Assembly: GCA_905339235.1 (NCBI GenBank)
Contig: CAJPFG010000010.1
Coordinates: 1-64,000, forward strand
Source of the DNA: Phycisphaerales bacterium
GTDB taxonomy: Bacteria; Planctomycetota; Phycisphaerae; Phycisphaerales; UBA1924
Length of the DNA: 64,000 nt
Direction of reading: 5' to 3'
The stretch's first letter is position 1; each line of letters opens with the position of its first letter. Below are positions 15,095 to 25,273 of the stretch, piece after piece. The notes beneath the pieces are model-generated. The model worked only from the letters and a program-made list of their open reading frames with translations. It did not search any database and was not told the DNA's origin. A program made the position numbers and the translations under genes.

Positions 15095-15382
15095 ACGACC
15101 GTTATCGGCCTGTTATCGGGACGCGCTTCCAGAGTTATCGAGACTGACCTCTTTCGGGGGGTGGTTCTGGGACCATCCGACACGAAGGACCGCGAACATC
15201 TTGCGCGCCCCGGCAATCTCGACGCGTCGAACCCGCGCCGCCGATACCCCATCGCGAACATGAGGATGGATTCACACCCCATCCGAGCCGGGGGCACGAG
15301 GCCACCGGCGCTTCCAGGATCCTTCCACGCTCGGCGGAGCCGCGGCGCGGGTACCCAACCCCCCTTTCGCGGAGTGCTCCCC
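15095..15382. other. 288-bp gap without a recognised gene
   Basis: It contains three TTATCG repeats at 15111-15142 and a purine-rich stretch, but no convincing ORF, tRNA or terminator on either strand. It presumably holds the promoter of the B12-binding-fold gene. Confidence 0.3.
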
Positions 15383-16099
15383 ATGAGTCAGGACCTTCTC
15401 GTCGAGCGCCTCTTTGAGGCATTGGTCAACGGCGACCGACCGGTTGCCCGCGGCATCGTGCAGGAAACGCTGTCCAAGGGGGCCGCCCCCAGCGCTCTGC
15501 TTACCGACCTCTTCTGGCCGGCTCACGAACACATCGAAAAACTCAACCGCTCCGATCAGATGACCGGCGTCGCGTACCACCTTTCGACGCGGCTCCTGAG
15601 AATGCTGGTCGATCAGGCCGCGGCACGCCTCGACGCCGGAACCCCGCGCGGCGATTCAGTCTTCTGCGCCTGCGGGCCAAGCCAGGGCGAAGAACTCGCC
15701 GCCCAGATGGCCTGTGATCTCCTCGAGTCGTCGGGTTTCGAAGTCTCCTTCACCGGCGGGGGCGTGCCCGCGGACGAAGTCCTCGCAGTCGTGCAGGATC
15801 GCCAACCCACATACCTGCTCCTGTTCGCCTCCGCGGCGAGCGACCTGCCCGACATCCGCCGCATCATCGACACCATGAAGGAAATCGGCGCCTGCGCCAA
15901 AACCAAGGTGGTCGTTGGCGGGGGGGTCTTCAACCGCGCCGATGGCCTGGCCGAGGAGATCGGCGCCAATCTGTGGGCCTACAGCCCGCATGATTTGGTC
16001 GATCTGCTCACCCTGCCTCCGGAAGAAATCCCCGCGCCTTCGCAGCGCGTGGTTCAGCCCCCGCGCCAGCAGGTTCGCAAGACCCGCGCCGCGGCCTGA
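15383..16099 (+). CDS. B12-binding-fold protein with degenerate cobalamin motif
   Basis: A 238-residue two-domain protein like MtaC or MerR-associated B12-binding modules. Residues about 5-85 form the four-helix cap (VERLFEALVNGDRPVARGIV, LFWPAHEHIEKL). Residues about 95-215 form the Rossmann-like B12-binding domain (ACDLLESSGFEVSFTGGGVP, VVVGGGVFNRADGLAEEIGA). In cobalamin binders the loop DxHxxG supplies the lower-ligand histidine; here the place is taken by CGPSQGEE, which has no histidine. Either cobalamin is bound without His, or the fold now has another role. No methyltransferase partner is adjacent. The ATG at 15383 follows a weak purine-rich site. Confidence 0.75.
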   Translation: MSQDLLVERLFEALVNGDRPVARGIVQETLSKGAAPSALLTDLFWPAHEHIEKLNRSDQMTGVAYHLSTRLLRMLVDQAAARLDAGTPRGDSVFCACGPSQGEELAAQMACDLLESSGFEVSFTGGGVPADEVLAVVQDRQPTYLLLFASAASDLPDIRRIIDTMKEIGACAKTKVVVGGGVFNRADGLAEEIGANLWAYSPHDLVDLLTLPPEEIPAPSQRVVQPPRQQVRKTRAAA

Positions 16100-16248
16100 A
16101 TCCGTTCGTAAAACATTCGCACCGGGGCCCGGCGCCTATCCAGGCATCGGGCCCCTTCCGCTTTTGTGCCTCACCTTTTGCAACCGTGGCCAGCGTGCCC
16201 CCGGTACACTCTTTCGGACAGACTCGGGGCGGTTCAGGGAGCATTCGC

Positions 16249-16857
16249 ATGTTCGCGGCGATGACCCGGTCAAAAGAGCAGAAGTTGGTGGCTCAGGCCG
16301 CCGCCGGAGACCGCGACGCAGGGGCCGCGCTCATCCGATTCCACCAGGGCGGCGTGTATGCCTACATCCTCCGGATGTGCGGCCGGCACGAACTGGCGGA
16401 AGATGTTGTGCAGGAGGCCTTCGTCCGGGTGTTGATGAATCTCGACCGCTTCGACCCACGCTACCGCTTTTCGACATGGGTCTTCACGATCGCGCGCCGG
16501 GTCATGATGAACTTCATGGAGAAGCGCCGCCCGGCCTTCGACAGCGAGCGTGTCAGCCAGAGTTCGGGCCGATCCCTGGATGAAAGCGCGGAAGTCGATC
16601 ATCGCGATCAGAACAACGCCTGCCGCGACGCCGTTCAACAGGCCCTGCTCACCCTCTCCTTCGAGCAGCGGGAAGTCATCGTCCTGTTCCACCAGCACGA
16701 GTGGCCCATCTGGTTGATCGCCGAGCAGATGAAGATGCCCGAGGGGACTGTGAAGAGCCACCTGCACCGTGGCCGCGCCAAACTTCGCGACGCCCTTCGC
16801 GGCGCCGACCCCGTCATCATCCCGCAGATCCAACGTCAGGAGTCACGCACCGCATGA
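16249..16857 (+). CDS. ECF-type RNA polymerase sigma factor
   Basis: A 202-residue sigma factor. Region 2 includes GGVYAYILRMCGRHELAEDV, then QEAFVRVLMNLDRFD and FSTWVFTIARRVMMNF. Region 4 includes LLTLSFEQREVIVLF and the helix-turn-helix MPEGTVKSHLHRGRAKLRDAL. The stop codon overlaps the start of the next gene (ATGA), which encodes a membrane protein with the layout of an anti-sigma factor. It is one of three sigma genes in this window that have this same junction. Confidence 0.92.
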   Translation: MFAAMTRSKEQKLVAQAAAGDRDAGAALIRFHQGGVYAYILRMCGRHELAEDVVQEAFVRVLMNLDRFDPRYRFSTWVFTIARRVMMNFMEKRRPAFDSERVSQSSGRSLDESAEVDHRDQNNACRDAVQQALLTLSFEQREVIVLFHQHEWPIWLIAEQMKMPEGTVKSHLHRGRAKLRDALRGADPVIIPQIQRQESRTA

Positions 16858-17663
16858 GCCGCGGGCATCCTTCCAACCCCTCCCAGCAGCCCTCCGCACG
16901 CGAGGTCGATCGCCTGGTCAACCGTGTGCTCGACCTCGAATCCGAGGGCGCGCTCCACGACGCCCGGAAACTCACCAGGCAGGTCGGCAAGGCCGTGCCC
17001 GACTTCGAGCGCCGGCTCGACAAGACTCGCGACGCCGTCAACGAGTTGCAGATGCTCCCCGGTGCGCCGGATTTTTCGGACGCGATCCTCGACCGCGTGG
17101 AGCAGGAGCGGCCGTTCGTAACCCCGCGAGGCCGCCGTCGAATGTCGGGCTTCCGCCTCGCCGCGGCGACCGGGGCCCTCGCGGCGTTCGCGATGTACGC
17201 CCTGGTGCAGCGGTTCGCGCCCGAGGCCGTGCTCACCGATCCCGGGCCCACCCCGGTCTCGAACCTCGTGGTCGCCGGCCAGGCGGACCTGTCCATGACG
17301 CTCCGTTCGCTGGGCGACGCCTTCGGTTCGATGCGGGTCGGCCTGATGGAGCCGGTGTCGCGGCTCGTGCAACCCCCCGAGCGCGGCCGGGCGCTCACGC
17401 TTGGCGACACCCGCGCGTACGACCTGCCGGTGCGGACCGGGCTGCACGCAAACGTCTCGACCACGGCCTCTCTCACGATCGTGGATGTGAACCTCGGAGT
17501 CTCCCTTGCCCAGGTGCTCCCGAATCGTCGGCTGGTGCCTCTGGAAGATCCCGGCGAACTACCGCTCGCTGTGCGGGCCGAACTCGAAGAATGGTCGTCG
17601 CCCGCGCGCCCGCGCCCCTGGCGCGGCATGGCGCCGATCGAGGTTCCGGCGCCGCCGAAGTGA
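16854..17663 (+). CDS. Probable anti-sigma factor, single-pass membrane protein
   Basis: A 269-residue protein starting within the stop codon of the sigma factor gene. Residues about 1-95 are cytoplasmic, charged and helical. One transmembrane segment (about 103-122, FRLAAATGALAAFAMYALV) follows, and the rest would lie outside. No zinc anti-sigma motif HxxxCxxC is seen. The role is inferred from position and topology, not from sequence family. Confidence 0.65.
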   Translation: MSRGHPSNPSQQPSAREVDRLVNRVLDLESEGALHDARKLTRQVGKAVPDFERRLDKTRDAVNELQMLPGAPDFSDAILDRVEQERPFVTPRGRRRMSGFRLAAATGALAAFAMYALVQRFAPEAVLTDPGPTPVSNLVVAGQADLSMTLRSLGDAFGSMRVGLMEPVSRLVQPPERGRALTLGDTRAYDLPVRTGLHANVSTTASLTIVDVNLGVSLAQVLPNRRLVPLEDPGELPLAVRAELEEWSSPARPRPWRGMAPIEVPAPPK

Positions 17664-17712
17664 CCTTGGCTCTCGTGTGTGTGGTGGGCCTCTCGTGGTG
17701 GCGATTGTGAGC

Positions 17713-19368
17713 ATGCGAATCAACAACATCCTCGGCGCCGCCGCGATTGTCTGCACCGCCTTCGCTCCCGTGGCGATCGCGCAGCCTGAAGCCCCGGATC
17801 GCGCGCTGGTCGGCTCCCTGCCCGCGAGTTGCGACCTGGTCATCGCCACCGGCGATCTCGCGCCCCTGCGTCAATCCCCCGCGTGGCGATGCGCCGAGCA
17901 GTTTCTCGGTGAGATGGCGACGTGGCAGCGGAGCCTGGAAGCGTGGAGCCAGGTCGCGAGTTCCCTGGGAATGACCCCGCGCGAGGCCGCGGACGAGGTG
18001 CTCGGCTCGCGCCTGATCTTCACGATCTCCGGCCTGAGTGATCCCTCGCCGGATCGCCGGCCGCAGCACGCGCTGATTACCGAGATCTCGCCCGATATCG
18101 AGCGTCGGCTGCGAGAACGGCTCAAGCCCGCCCCGCGCGAAGTCGAGGGCGGCCTTCCCATCCTCGCCCTTGAGAACGGCGCGTTCGATCTCGCCACCAG
18201 CCTGCGAGAGAGCGAACCCAAGGCCCGCGTGCTGATCTCTCCGCGCGGAAGCAGCGCCCTCTTCGATTCGCTCCTGCCGGTGATCCGGGCGCAGGTCCGG
18301 GGAGAAACGCTCGAGGAATCCACGGCGTGGACGCAGGCGGCGGACCTGCCCACGGGCCGCGCTTTCGTGCTCTATCGCGACCTGCATCCCGACGCTCGCG
18401 CGGCGACCGAGCGGTTCATCGCCGCGACCGTGACGCCCCGGGCCGACGTGCTCACCGCCGACATCCTGGCCTCGCGCGAGTTGGTGCTGCGAACGCATAC
18501 CCCCGCGCCGGGCGATCCGTTGCCGACCGCCTCCCCCGCGGCCTGGCCCGCCGGCGGCGTCGAGTGGCTCGCCCGCGACGCCGCCCTGCTCATCGCCGGT
18601 TCCCCCCGCGAGCAACCGCTCGACCTCGATCTGGACGTGCCGTCCGGGCACGTGCGCGGCACGCTTCTGCATTCGTTGCTCGACATGCTCAGGCTGCCCG
18701 ACGGGCTGCAACGCCGGATCGACGGCGTCGCCGTCATCGCCGTTCACGAGCCGCGCACCGGCGACGGAGCGCCCGAACCCGGCGCGATCTCGATCACCGC
18801 CGCGATCCCCGTGGACGACGTGAGCACCTTCGCGCCCGACGCGGACGCCTGGACGGTGACCCTGTCCGGCGACCCGGAGATGAAGGCGCCGCGCGCGACC
18901 TTGGACAGCATCCGCCTCCTGTCCCTCACGCCCAAAGGGCCCGGCGTGCTGGCCGGATTCGTGAAGCCCGGCGGTTCGCTCGCGTGGGGCTACGTCCGCC
19001 ACCCGGGCGCCGACAGCGGCTGGTGGGTCCTCAATATCCGGACCGGGGTCGAGCAGGACGAAATGGCGGTTTCCACCGTGAACGAACTCTCCGTGCGCCT
19101 CTCTCGTCCGCTCGACGCCGATGATTCGACGCTCTTCCAACTTTCGCTCGACCCCGCCCGCCTTGCCGCACTCAAGCGTGCCGCGGCCGGCGATCGCGTC
19201 CCCGCCGATACGCTGATCGACGCGCCGCCCGATCCGCTCGATGCGTTCCGCTGGATTCAGCGCGTCGAAACCCGACTTCAGCGAGCCCCCGCGGGGCTCG
19301 CACGGGGGACGGTCAAGATCACGTTCAACACCTCGCTGCTCGACCCGCCGCGCCCCGCCGGGCGATGA
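17713..19368 (+). CDS. Secreted protein of unknown function
   Basis: A 551-residue exported protein with a signal peptide (about 1-24, ending AIAQP). It has no recognised domain, no cysteine-rich parts and no C-terminal anchor. It follows the sigma/anti-sigma pair by about 50 bp and probably belongs to the same operon. Its opening theme (LPASCDLVIATGDLAPLRQ) and an internal DLPTGRAFVLYRDLHPDA resemble in style the exported protein at 55782-56777, which is likewise linked to a sigma/anti-sigma pair. Real homology between them is not established. Confidence 0.65.
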   Translation: MRINNILGAAAIVCTAFAPVAIAQPEAPDRALVGSLPASCDLVIATGDLAPLRQSPAWRCAEQFLGEMATWQRSLEAWSQVASSLGMTPREAADEVLGSRLIFTISGLSDPSPDRRPQHALITEISPDIERRLRERLKPAPREVEGGLPILALENGAFDLATSLRESEPKARVLISPRGSSALFDSLLPVIRAQVRGETLEESTAWTQAADLPTGRAFVLYRDLHPDARAATERFIAATVTPRADVLTADILASRELVLRTHTPAPGDPLPTASPAAWPAGGVEWLARDAALLIAGSPREQPLDLDLDVPSGHVRGTLLHSLLDMLRLPDGLQRRIDGVAVIAVHEPRTGDGAPEPGAISITAAIPVDDVSTFAPDADAWTVTLSGDPEMKAPRATLDSIRLLSLTPKGPGVLAGFVKPGGSLAWGYVRHPGADSGWWVLNIRTGVEQDEMAVSTVNELSVRLSRPLDADDSTLFQLSLDPARLAALKRAAAGDRVPADTLIDAPPDPLDAFRWIQRVETRLQRAPAGLARGTVKITFNTSLLDPPRPAGR

Positions 19369-20085
19369 TCACGCCCTCCGGCGGCGCAGCCCCACCAACC
19401 CCATCGCGGCCATGCCCGCCAACGCCCCCGGCGCGGGCACCGTCTCGTAAGTCACCAGCACGTTGTCAATCCCCCACGATTCGTCGTTGAGGCCCTGAAG
19501 CCCTTCGTCACGCCACGTGATCGCGAGGGGCTGGCCCATGGGAACGGTGAACGTGAGGGAAACCTGGCGGTAGATCGAATCCAGATACCGGTCGTCATAC
19601 CCAAGGACGGCCGGTCCGGTTGTGGGTGCGTGGAAAGTCTGCGTGCTCCCCGGCTGGTTCCCGAAGGTATCGCGCATCAGCGTTTGACCATTCGCCGATA
19701 CCTTGAACCAGTCCGGACCGTAGATCGTGTTGCTGCCGTCCCACGAGTCGATGATGTACAGATCAAAGGTGAGGTGGTACTGAAGCCAGGAGCCCCCGCC
19801 GCCACCACCTCCACCGCCCCCGCTGCCGCCGCTGCCCTCGCTGATCCCGCCCGGCTGAGGACCGGCCGGCTGCGTGAGCGTGAGCGTGGTTCCGCCGGTT
19901 GAGTATCGCCCGTTGAAAGTGGAGAAGGTGGGAAGCCACCAATCCAGCGCGGTGCCGGCGGACCATTCCGCTCCGATCTGGCGAGACTCGAACGTGTTGG
20001 AGTACAGCGTTCCGCTCTGAGCCATGGCGCCGCCGCTCGCAGCAAGAAGCCCGCCGACCACGCACGCTTTGAAACACGTCTTCAT
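19369..20085 (-). CDS. PEP-CTERM-type surface protein with poly-glycine linker
   Basis: A 238-residue exported protein. A signal peptide (about 1-22, ending AMAQS) is followed by a beta-rich domain with DWWLPTFSTFNGRYSTGG. A run of about ten glycines lies near residues 90-100, and the C-terminal sorting tail is TVPAPGALAGMAAMGLVG followed by LRRRRA. Such tails are cut by an exosortase-like enzyme, none of which is encoded here. GGGAGAGAG precedes the ATG at 20085. Its 3' end lies one base after the stop of the convergent secreted-protein gene. Confidence 0.8.
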   Translation of the reverse strand: MKTCFKACVVGGLLAASGGAMAQSGTLYSNTFESRQIGAEWSAGTALDWWLPTFSTFNGRYSTGGTTLTLTQPAGPQPGGISEGSGGSGGGGGGGGGGSWLQYHLTFDLYIIDSWDGSNTIYGPDWFKVSANGQTLMRDTFGNQPGSTQTFHAPTTGPAVLGYDDRYLDSIYRQVSLTFTVPMGQPLAITWRDEGLQGLNDESWGIDNVLVTYETVPAPGALAGMAAMGLVGLRRRRA

Positions 20086-20496
20086 GACTCTCTCCCGTCG
20101 AGGCGAACGCGCGGGCATGTCGGGCCGGCCAAACGGCCGCGCCGCTTCCCCGCGGCCCACAGATCTCCACACATCGCTCCGGCCCGTTCGCGCGGGCCGC
20201 GTTGAATGTGCCACGGATTCCGGCTGCGCCAAGCGATCGGGAGCGGATGAGGCGCCGCGCGGGCCGCATCCCCCCGCGCAGGCCGCAAGGCTTCACTCCC
20301 GAGCGTGGTTATCGCGCGTGGACGACCGGAACCCGCGGCGTCAGGATCCGTGAACCGCCTGCTTTTTGACGGTTGCGCCCCTATAATGCCGCGATCCCAT
20401 TCGGATCGATCGTCTCGGGCACCCAAACGGCAGGCGTCTGGATGTCCGTGTGTTGACTGACCTTGCCCCCCGGACAGGCCAGAGGCTTACCTTATC
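20086..20496. other. 411-bp divergent intergenic region
   Basis: It separates the PEP-CTERM gene from typA. A consensus TATAAT lies at 20382-20387, with a TTGACG only 10 bases upstream (20366-20371), too close to be its partner. A second -35-like TTGACT is at 20453-20458. No small gene or structured RNA was recognised. Confidence 0.35.
20382..20387 (+). promoter_or_regulatory. Consensus -10 box upstream of typA
   Basis: TATAAT in a GC-rich background, 109 bp before the typA ATG. The expected -35 position holds only CTGCTT, so strength is uncertain. Confidence 0.35.
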
Positions 20497-22434
<1,938 letters not shown>

Positions 22435-22492
22435 CCGGTCGGCCATCGAGCGCCCGCGAGCGAGCCCCGCCACTCGACCGCCGGCCCGCGCT

Positions 22493-22504
22493 GTGGTATA
22501 CCAC
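22493..22504. promoter_or_regulatory. 12-bp palindrome containing -10 box of glycosylasparaginase gene
   Basis: GTGGTATACCAC. The TATACC within it (22497-22502) lies 6 nt before the ATG at 22509, the leaderless spacing seen elsewhere. The symmetry may be an operator or chance. Confidence 0.4.
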
Positions 22505-22508
22505 GCGC

Positions 22509-23718
22509 ATGGAAACTCTCTCCCGCCGTGACTTCCTTGCCGCCTCCGCCGTTGCCGCCGCGTCCGGGGCGGTTCCGGCCTTTGCCCAGCCCGCGGCCAG
22601 GCCCGCGGCGGTGGGGGGGGAAGGGCGGCCCGCTGGTCATCGCCTCCCTCAACGGCCTGCGTTCCGTGGCCCGGGCCATGGACCTTCTGAAGGAGGGATA
22701 CGACCCCGCCGACTCGATCGTGCAGGGCGTGAAGATCGTCGAGGACGACCCCACCGACGAATCCGTCGGCTACGGCGGCCTGCCCAACGCCGACGGCGTG
22801 GTCGAACTCGACGCCTGCGTCATGTACGGACCCACCCACAAGACCGGCGCGGTCGCGAGCATCCGCAACATCAAGAACCCGGCGCAGGTCGCGCTGCTCG
22901 TGCTGCGGCGCACCGACCACTGCCTGCTCGTGGGCGAGGGCGCCTACCGCTTTGCGATCTCACACGGCTTCAAGCACGAGGACCTGCTCACCGAGCACGC
23001 CCGGCGCGAGTGGATGAACTGGCGCGAGAACATGAGCCACGACGACGACTGGCTCAACGACGACGAGCGCGACGCGACCGTCGGCAAGACCTGGGATGCC
23101 CTGCCCTGGCAAAGCGCTCCGACCCGGGACACAACGCCTCGCACCAACGACGGCCCGAACATCCGCGAGAAGCAGGAGAAGCCCGCCGACACGCCGGTCG
23201 AGGGCGGGCAGCCGAAGAAGACCGCCTCCCGCCCGTACATCATGGAGGTCACCGGCACCATCCACTGCTCGGCCCTCACCGCCAAGGGCGACATCGCCAG
23301 TTGCACGACCACCAGCGGGCTGAACTGGAAGATCCCCGGGCGCGTCGGCGATTCACCCATCATCGGCGCCGGCAACTACTGCGACAACGACATCGGCGCC
23401 GCCGGCAGCACCGGCCGCGGCGAGGCCAACATCGTCACCCTCGCCTCCGCCCGCATCGTGGACTGGATGGGCGCGGGCCAGACCCCCGAAGAAGCCTGCC
23501 GCAACATGTGCAAGTACGTCTGCGACCACATGAAGGAAAAACGCCTCTGGAAGACCGAGGGCGACAAGCGCACGCCCACCTTCGATCTCAAGTTCTACGC
23601 CCTCCGCAAGGACGGCCTCTTCGGCGGCGCATCTCTCTGGAACGGCGGCGAAATGGCCGTCTGCGACGCGGCCGGCGCGCGTGCGATCAAGATGGCGTAC
23701 CTGTTCGAGCGGAAGTGA
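22509..23718 (+). pseudogene. Tat-exported glycosylasparaginase, interrupted by a frameshift at a G8 run
   Basis: An Ntn-hydrolase that splits N4-(beta-N-acetylglucosaminyl)-L-asparagine. The reading begins METLSRRDFLAASAVAAASG, a twin-arginine signal, and runs to a tract of eight G at 22613-22620. The rest of the enzyme (GGPLVIASLNGLRSVARAMD onwards, about 365 residues) is in the next frame. Removing one G joins the two perfectly. All conserved parts are intact: VGYGGLPNADGVVELDACVM, the autoprocessing and nucleophile region GTIHCSALTAKGD, and DSPIIGAGNYCDNDIGA. So this is a sequencing error, slippage-controlled expression or a very recent mutation. A paralogue lies at 51868-52902. Confidence 0.8.
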
Positions 23719-23745
23719 CCCCGGTGGCACTGACAGGGTGGCACT

Positions 23746-23767
23746 GGCAAGCCGCCTTGGGCTTGCC
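23746..23767. repeat. Palindromic repeat after the glycosylasparaginase gene
   Basis: GGCAAGCC, six bases, GGCTTGCC, lying in the 83-bp gap before the higA stop. It has the same build as the elements at 9541 and 13254. Confidence 0.55.
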
Positions 23768-23801
23768 GGTGGTTCGAGTGTCCGGCCCGACCTGACCTGA
23801 G

Positions 23802-24245
23802 TCAATCCATGAACGCGTCCGGCCGCACCTTGAACCGCGCGGCCAGTTTCTTCAAGTGATCGACCGTGAGCATCCGGTCTCCATTCAGGATCTTCGACCC
23901 CATGCTCGCGTGGATGCCGAGCAACCGCGCCAGGTCCGATGCATTCATCCCATTCTCGTCGAGCAGATGCCGCAGCGTCGCCAGCCCGCCGGGTGTCTCG
24001 ATCTCGTGGTGCGTCGCCTCGTACGCCTGCACCAGTTGAACCAGCGTCTCCATGTACCGCGCTTGCCCTTTGGTCAGCCGCCCCGCTGTCATCAAGCGGT
24101 CGATCATCTCCGTCGTGTTCTGATACTCCACCTCATCCACGATCGCCTGAGGCGGAAGCAGGCGGACGAGATCGGTGAGATTGCCGGGCAGTTTCGCGGG
24201 ATGTGCATGCCTCACTCGCACCGTGTCACTCCTTCCACGAGTCAT
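23802..24245 (-). CDS. higA: HigA-type antitoxin with helix-turn-helix
   Basis: A 147-residue antitoxin. The C-terminal XRE-type helix-turn-helix (about residues 85-135) includes LLDENGMNASDLARLLGIHA and SMGSKILNGDRMLT. The N-terminal half (LTDLVRLLPPQAIVDEVEY) is likely the toxin-binding part. The ATG at 24245 lies inside the end of the toxin gene (20-bp overlap). It should repress the operon through the inverted repeat at 24536-24579. Confidence 0.87.
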   Translation of the reverse strand: MTRGRSDTVRVRHAHPAKLPGNLTDLVRLLPPQAIVDEVEYQNTTEMIDRLMTAGRLTKGQARYMETLVQLVQAYEATHHEIETPGGLATLRHLLDENGMNASDLARLLGIHASMGSKILNGDRMLTVDHLKKLAARFKVRPDAFMD

Positions 24246-24528
24246 CGTCGTACTCCGCGTGAGTCAATACGTGCCGTATGTTCACCAGTTGGTGGTCGTA
24301 GCGGATTCGAGCGATCAACCGGTACTTGTTCCCCGCAATGTTGAAGACCGTCAGTGCTTCGCCACCCCCGGTTCGAACTCCATCCGCGTGCGGGTACGTC
24401 CTGCGGACGTCTTGAAGACTCCCCCAAGCCGCCCTGCTCGTGGTCCTGTACCAGTTTCTCAGCGGCACTTCCGCGTCCGGGTACCGGCCCCAGAAGTCCT
24501 TCAGGGCTTTGAGGCTGATCACCCGCAC
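24226..24528 (-). CDS. higB: HigB-type toxin (mRNA interferase)
   Basis: A 100-residue toxin of the HigB family, which cuts mRNA on the ribosome. The order VRVISLKALKDFWGRYPDAE, LRNWYRTTSRAAWGSLQDVR, then FNIAGNKYRLIARIRYDHQL and VLTHAEYD matches the family end to end. The GTG at 24528 is chosen because the family N-terminus starts there and a promoter (TTGACT, 17 bp, CAAAAT) ends 6 nt before it. Toxin first, antitoxin second, is the usual higBA order. Confidence 0.9.
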   Translation of the reverse strand: MRVISLKALKDFWGRYPDAEVPLRNWYRTTSRAAWGSLQDVRRTYPHADGVRTGGGEALTVFNIAGNKYRLIARIRYDHQLVNIRHVLTHAEYDDDSWKE

Positions 24529-24534
24529 GTCGAC

Positions 24535-24579
24535 ATTTTGTCTAACATTGGCAACGAAGTCAAGGCCATTTAGACAAAA
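24535..24579 (-). promoter_or_regulatory. higBA promoter with 10-bp inverted-repeat operator
   Basis: On the minus strand, -35 TTGACT (24563-24558), 17-bp spacer, -10 CAAAAT (24540-24535), then six bases and the GTG. A perfect inverted repeat TTTTGTCTAA (24536-24545) / TTAGACAAAA (24570-24579) brackets the -35; one arm covers the -10. This is what an antitoxin-controlled promoter should look like. Confidence 0.7.
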
Positions 24580-24715
24580 AGTCGCTCCCTGCATCCGCAC
24601 ACGTCCCTTCGCCGTCAGCCCCTGCGCTGTTCTGAGTTCGGGCCGACAAGATTCCCGGGAATTCTCCGAACCACCACGCCCCCTCCCCGGTCTAATGCTG
24701 CATCTACACCCCGCC

Positions 24716-25273
24716 ATGACCGACCCACGCACCGACGAACAACTCCTCTCCGACTTCGCCAAGGGCCACGACGCCGCCCTCGGGGTCCTCGCCGCGCGCC
24801 ACGAACGCGCCCTCGTCGGCCTCGCCCGCGGCCTCCTCAACGGCAACACCGACTCCGCCCGCGACGCCGTGCAGGACTCCTGGGTCCGCGTCATCAAGTC
24901 CGCGAAGCACTTCCAGCACCGCGCCGCCGTCAAGACCTGGCTCTACCGCATCGTCATCAACAAGTGCATGGACCTCCGCCGCAAACAACTCCCGCCAAGC
25001 CTCAACGGGCACGCCGCGCCGCACGAGCCGCCCGGCGAATCTCCCGCTCCGCTCGCGACGATGCAATCTCAGGAACGCACGCACCAACTCCGCGAGAAAC
25101 TCGACGCTATGAACGGTGAGACGCGCCTCCTCCTCCTGCTCTGCTACCACGAGGGGCTGAGCCACCCCGAGGCCGCGGACGTCCTGGGAATCCCCGTCGG
25201 CACCCTCAAGTCGCGCCTGCACGCGGCCCTCGAATCTCTGCGAACCGCGATGGCCAGCGAGATCACACCATGA
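24716..25273 (+). CDS. ECF-type RNA polymerase sigma factor
   Basis: A 185-residue sigma factor. Region 2 is RHERALVGLARGLLNGNTD followed by DAVQDSWVRVIKSAKHFQ and VKTWLYRIVINKCMDLRRKQ. Region 4 is TRLLLLLCYHEGLSHPEAAD and VLGIPVGTLKSRLHAALESL. The stop overlaps the next start (ATGA). An ATG at 24695 is an alternative. It is paired with a DUF4349 membrane protein that takes the place of an anti-sigma factor. Confidence 0.92.
   Translation: MTDPRTDEQLLSDFAKGHDAALGVLAARHERALVGLARGLLNGNTDSARDAVQDSWVRVIKSAKHFQHRAAVKTWLYRIVINKCMDLRRKQLPPSLNGHAAPHEPPGESPAPLATMQSQERTHQLREKLDAMNGETRLLLLLCYHEGLSHPEAADVLGIPVGTLKSRLHAALESLRTAMASEITP

Noticed and set aside
20366-20387. TTGACG and TATAAT as one promoter before typA
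   Set aside because: The spacer is only 10 bp, far below the 15-19 bp needed.
22509-23718. Programmed ribosomal frameshift in the glycosylasparaginase
   Set aside because: No slippery-site pattern plus downstream structure typical of programmed shifts was recognised; a G-run length change is simpler.
23763-23780. tRNA-like GGTTCGAGTGTCC
   Set aside because: It belongs to the palindromic repeat tail and has no partner stems.
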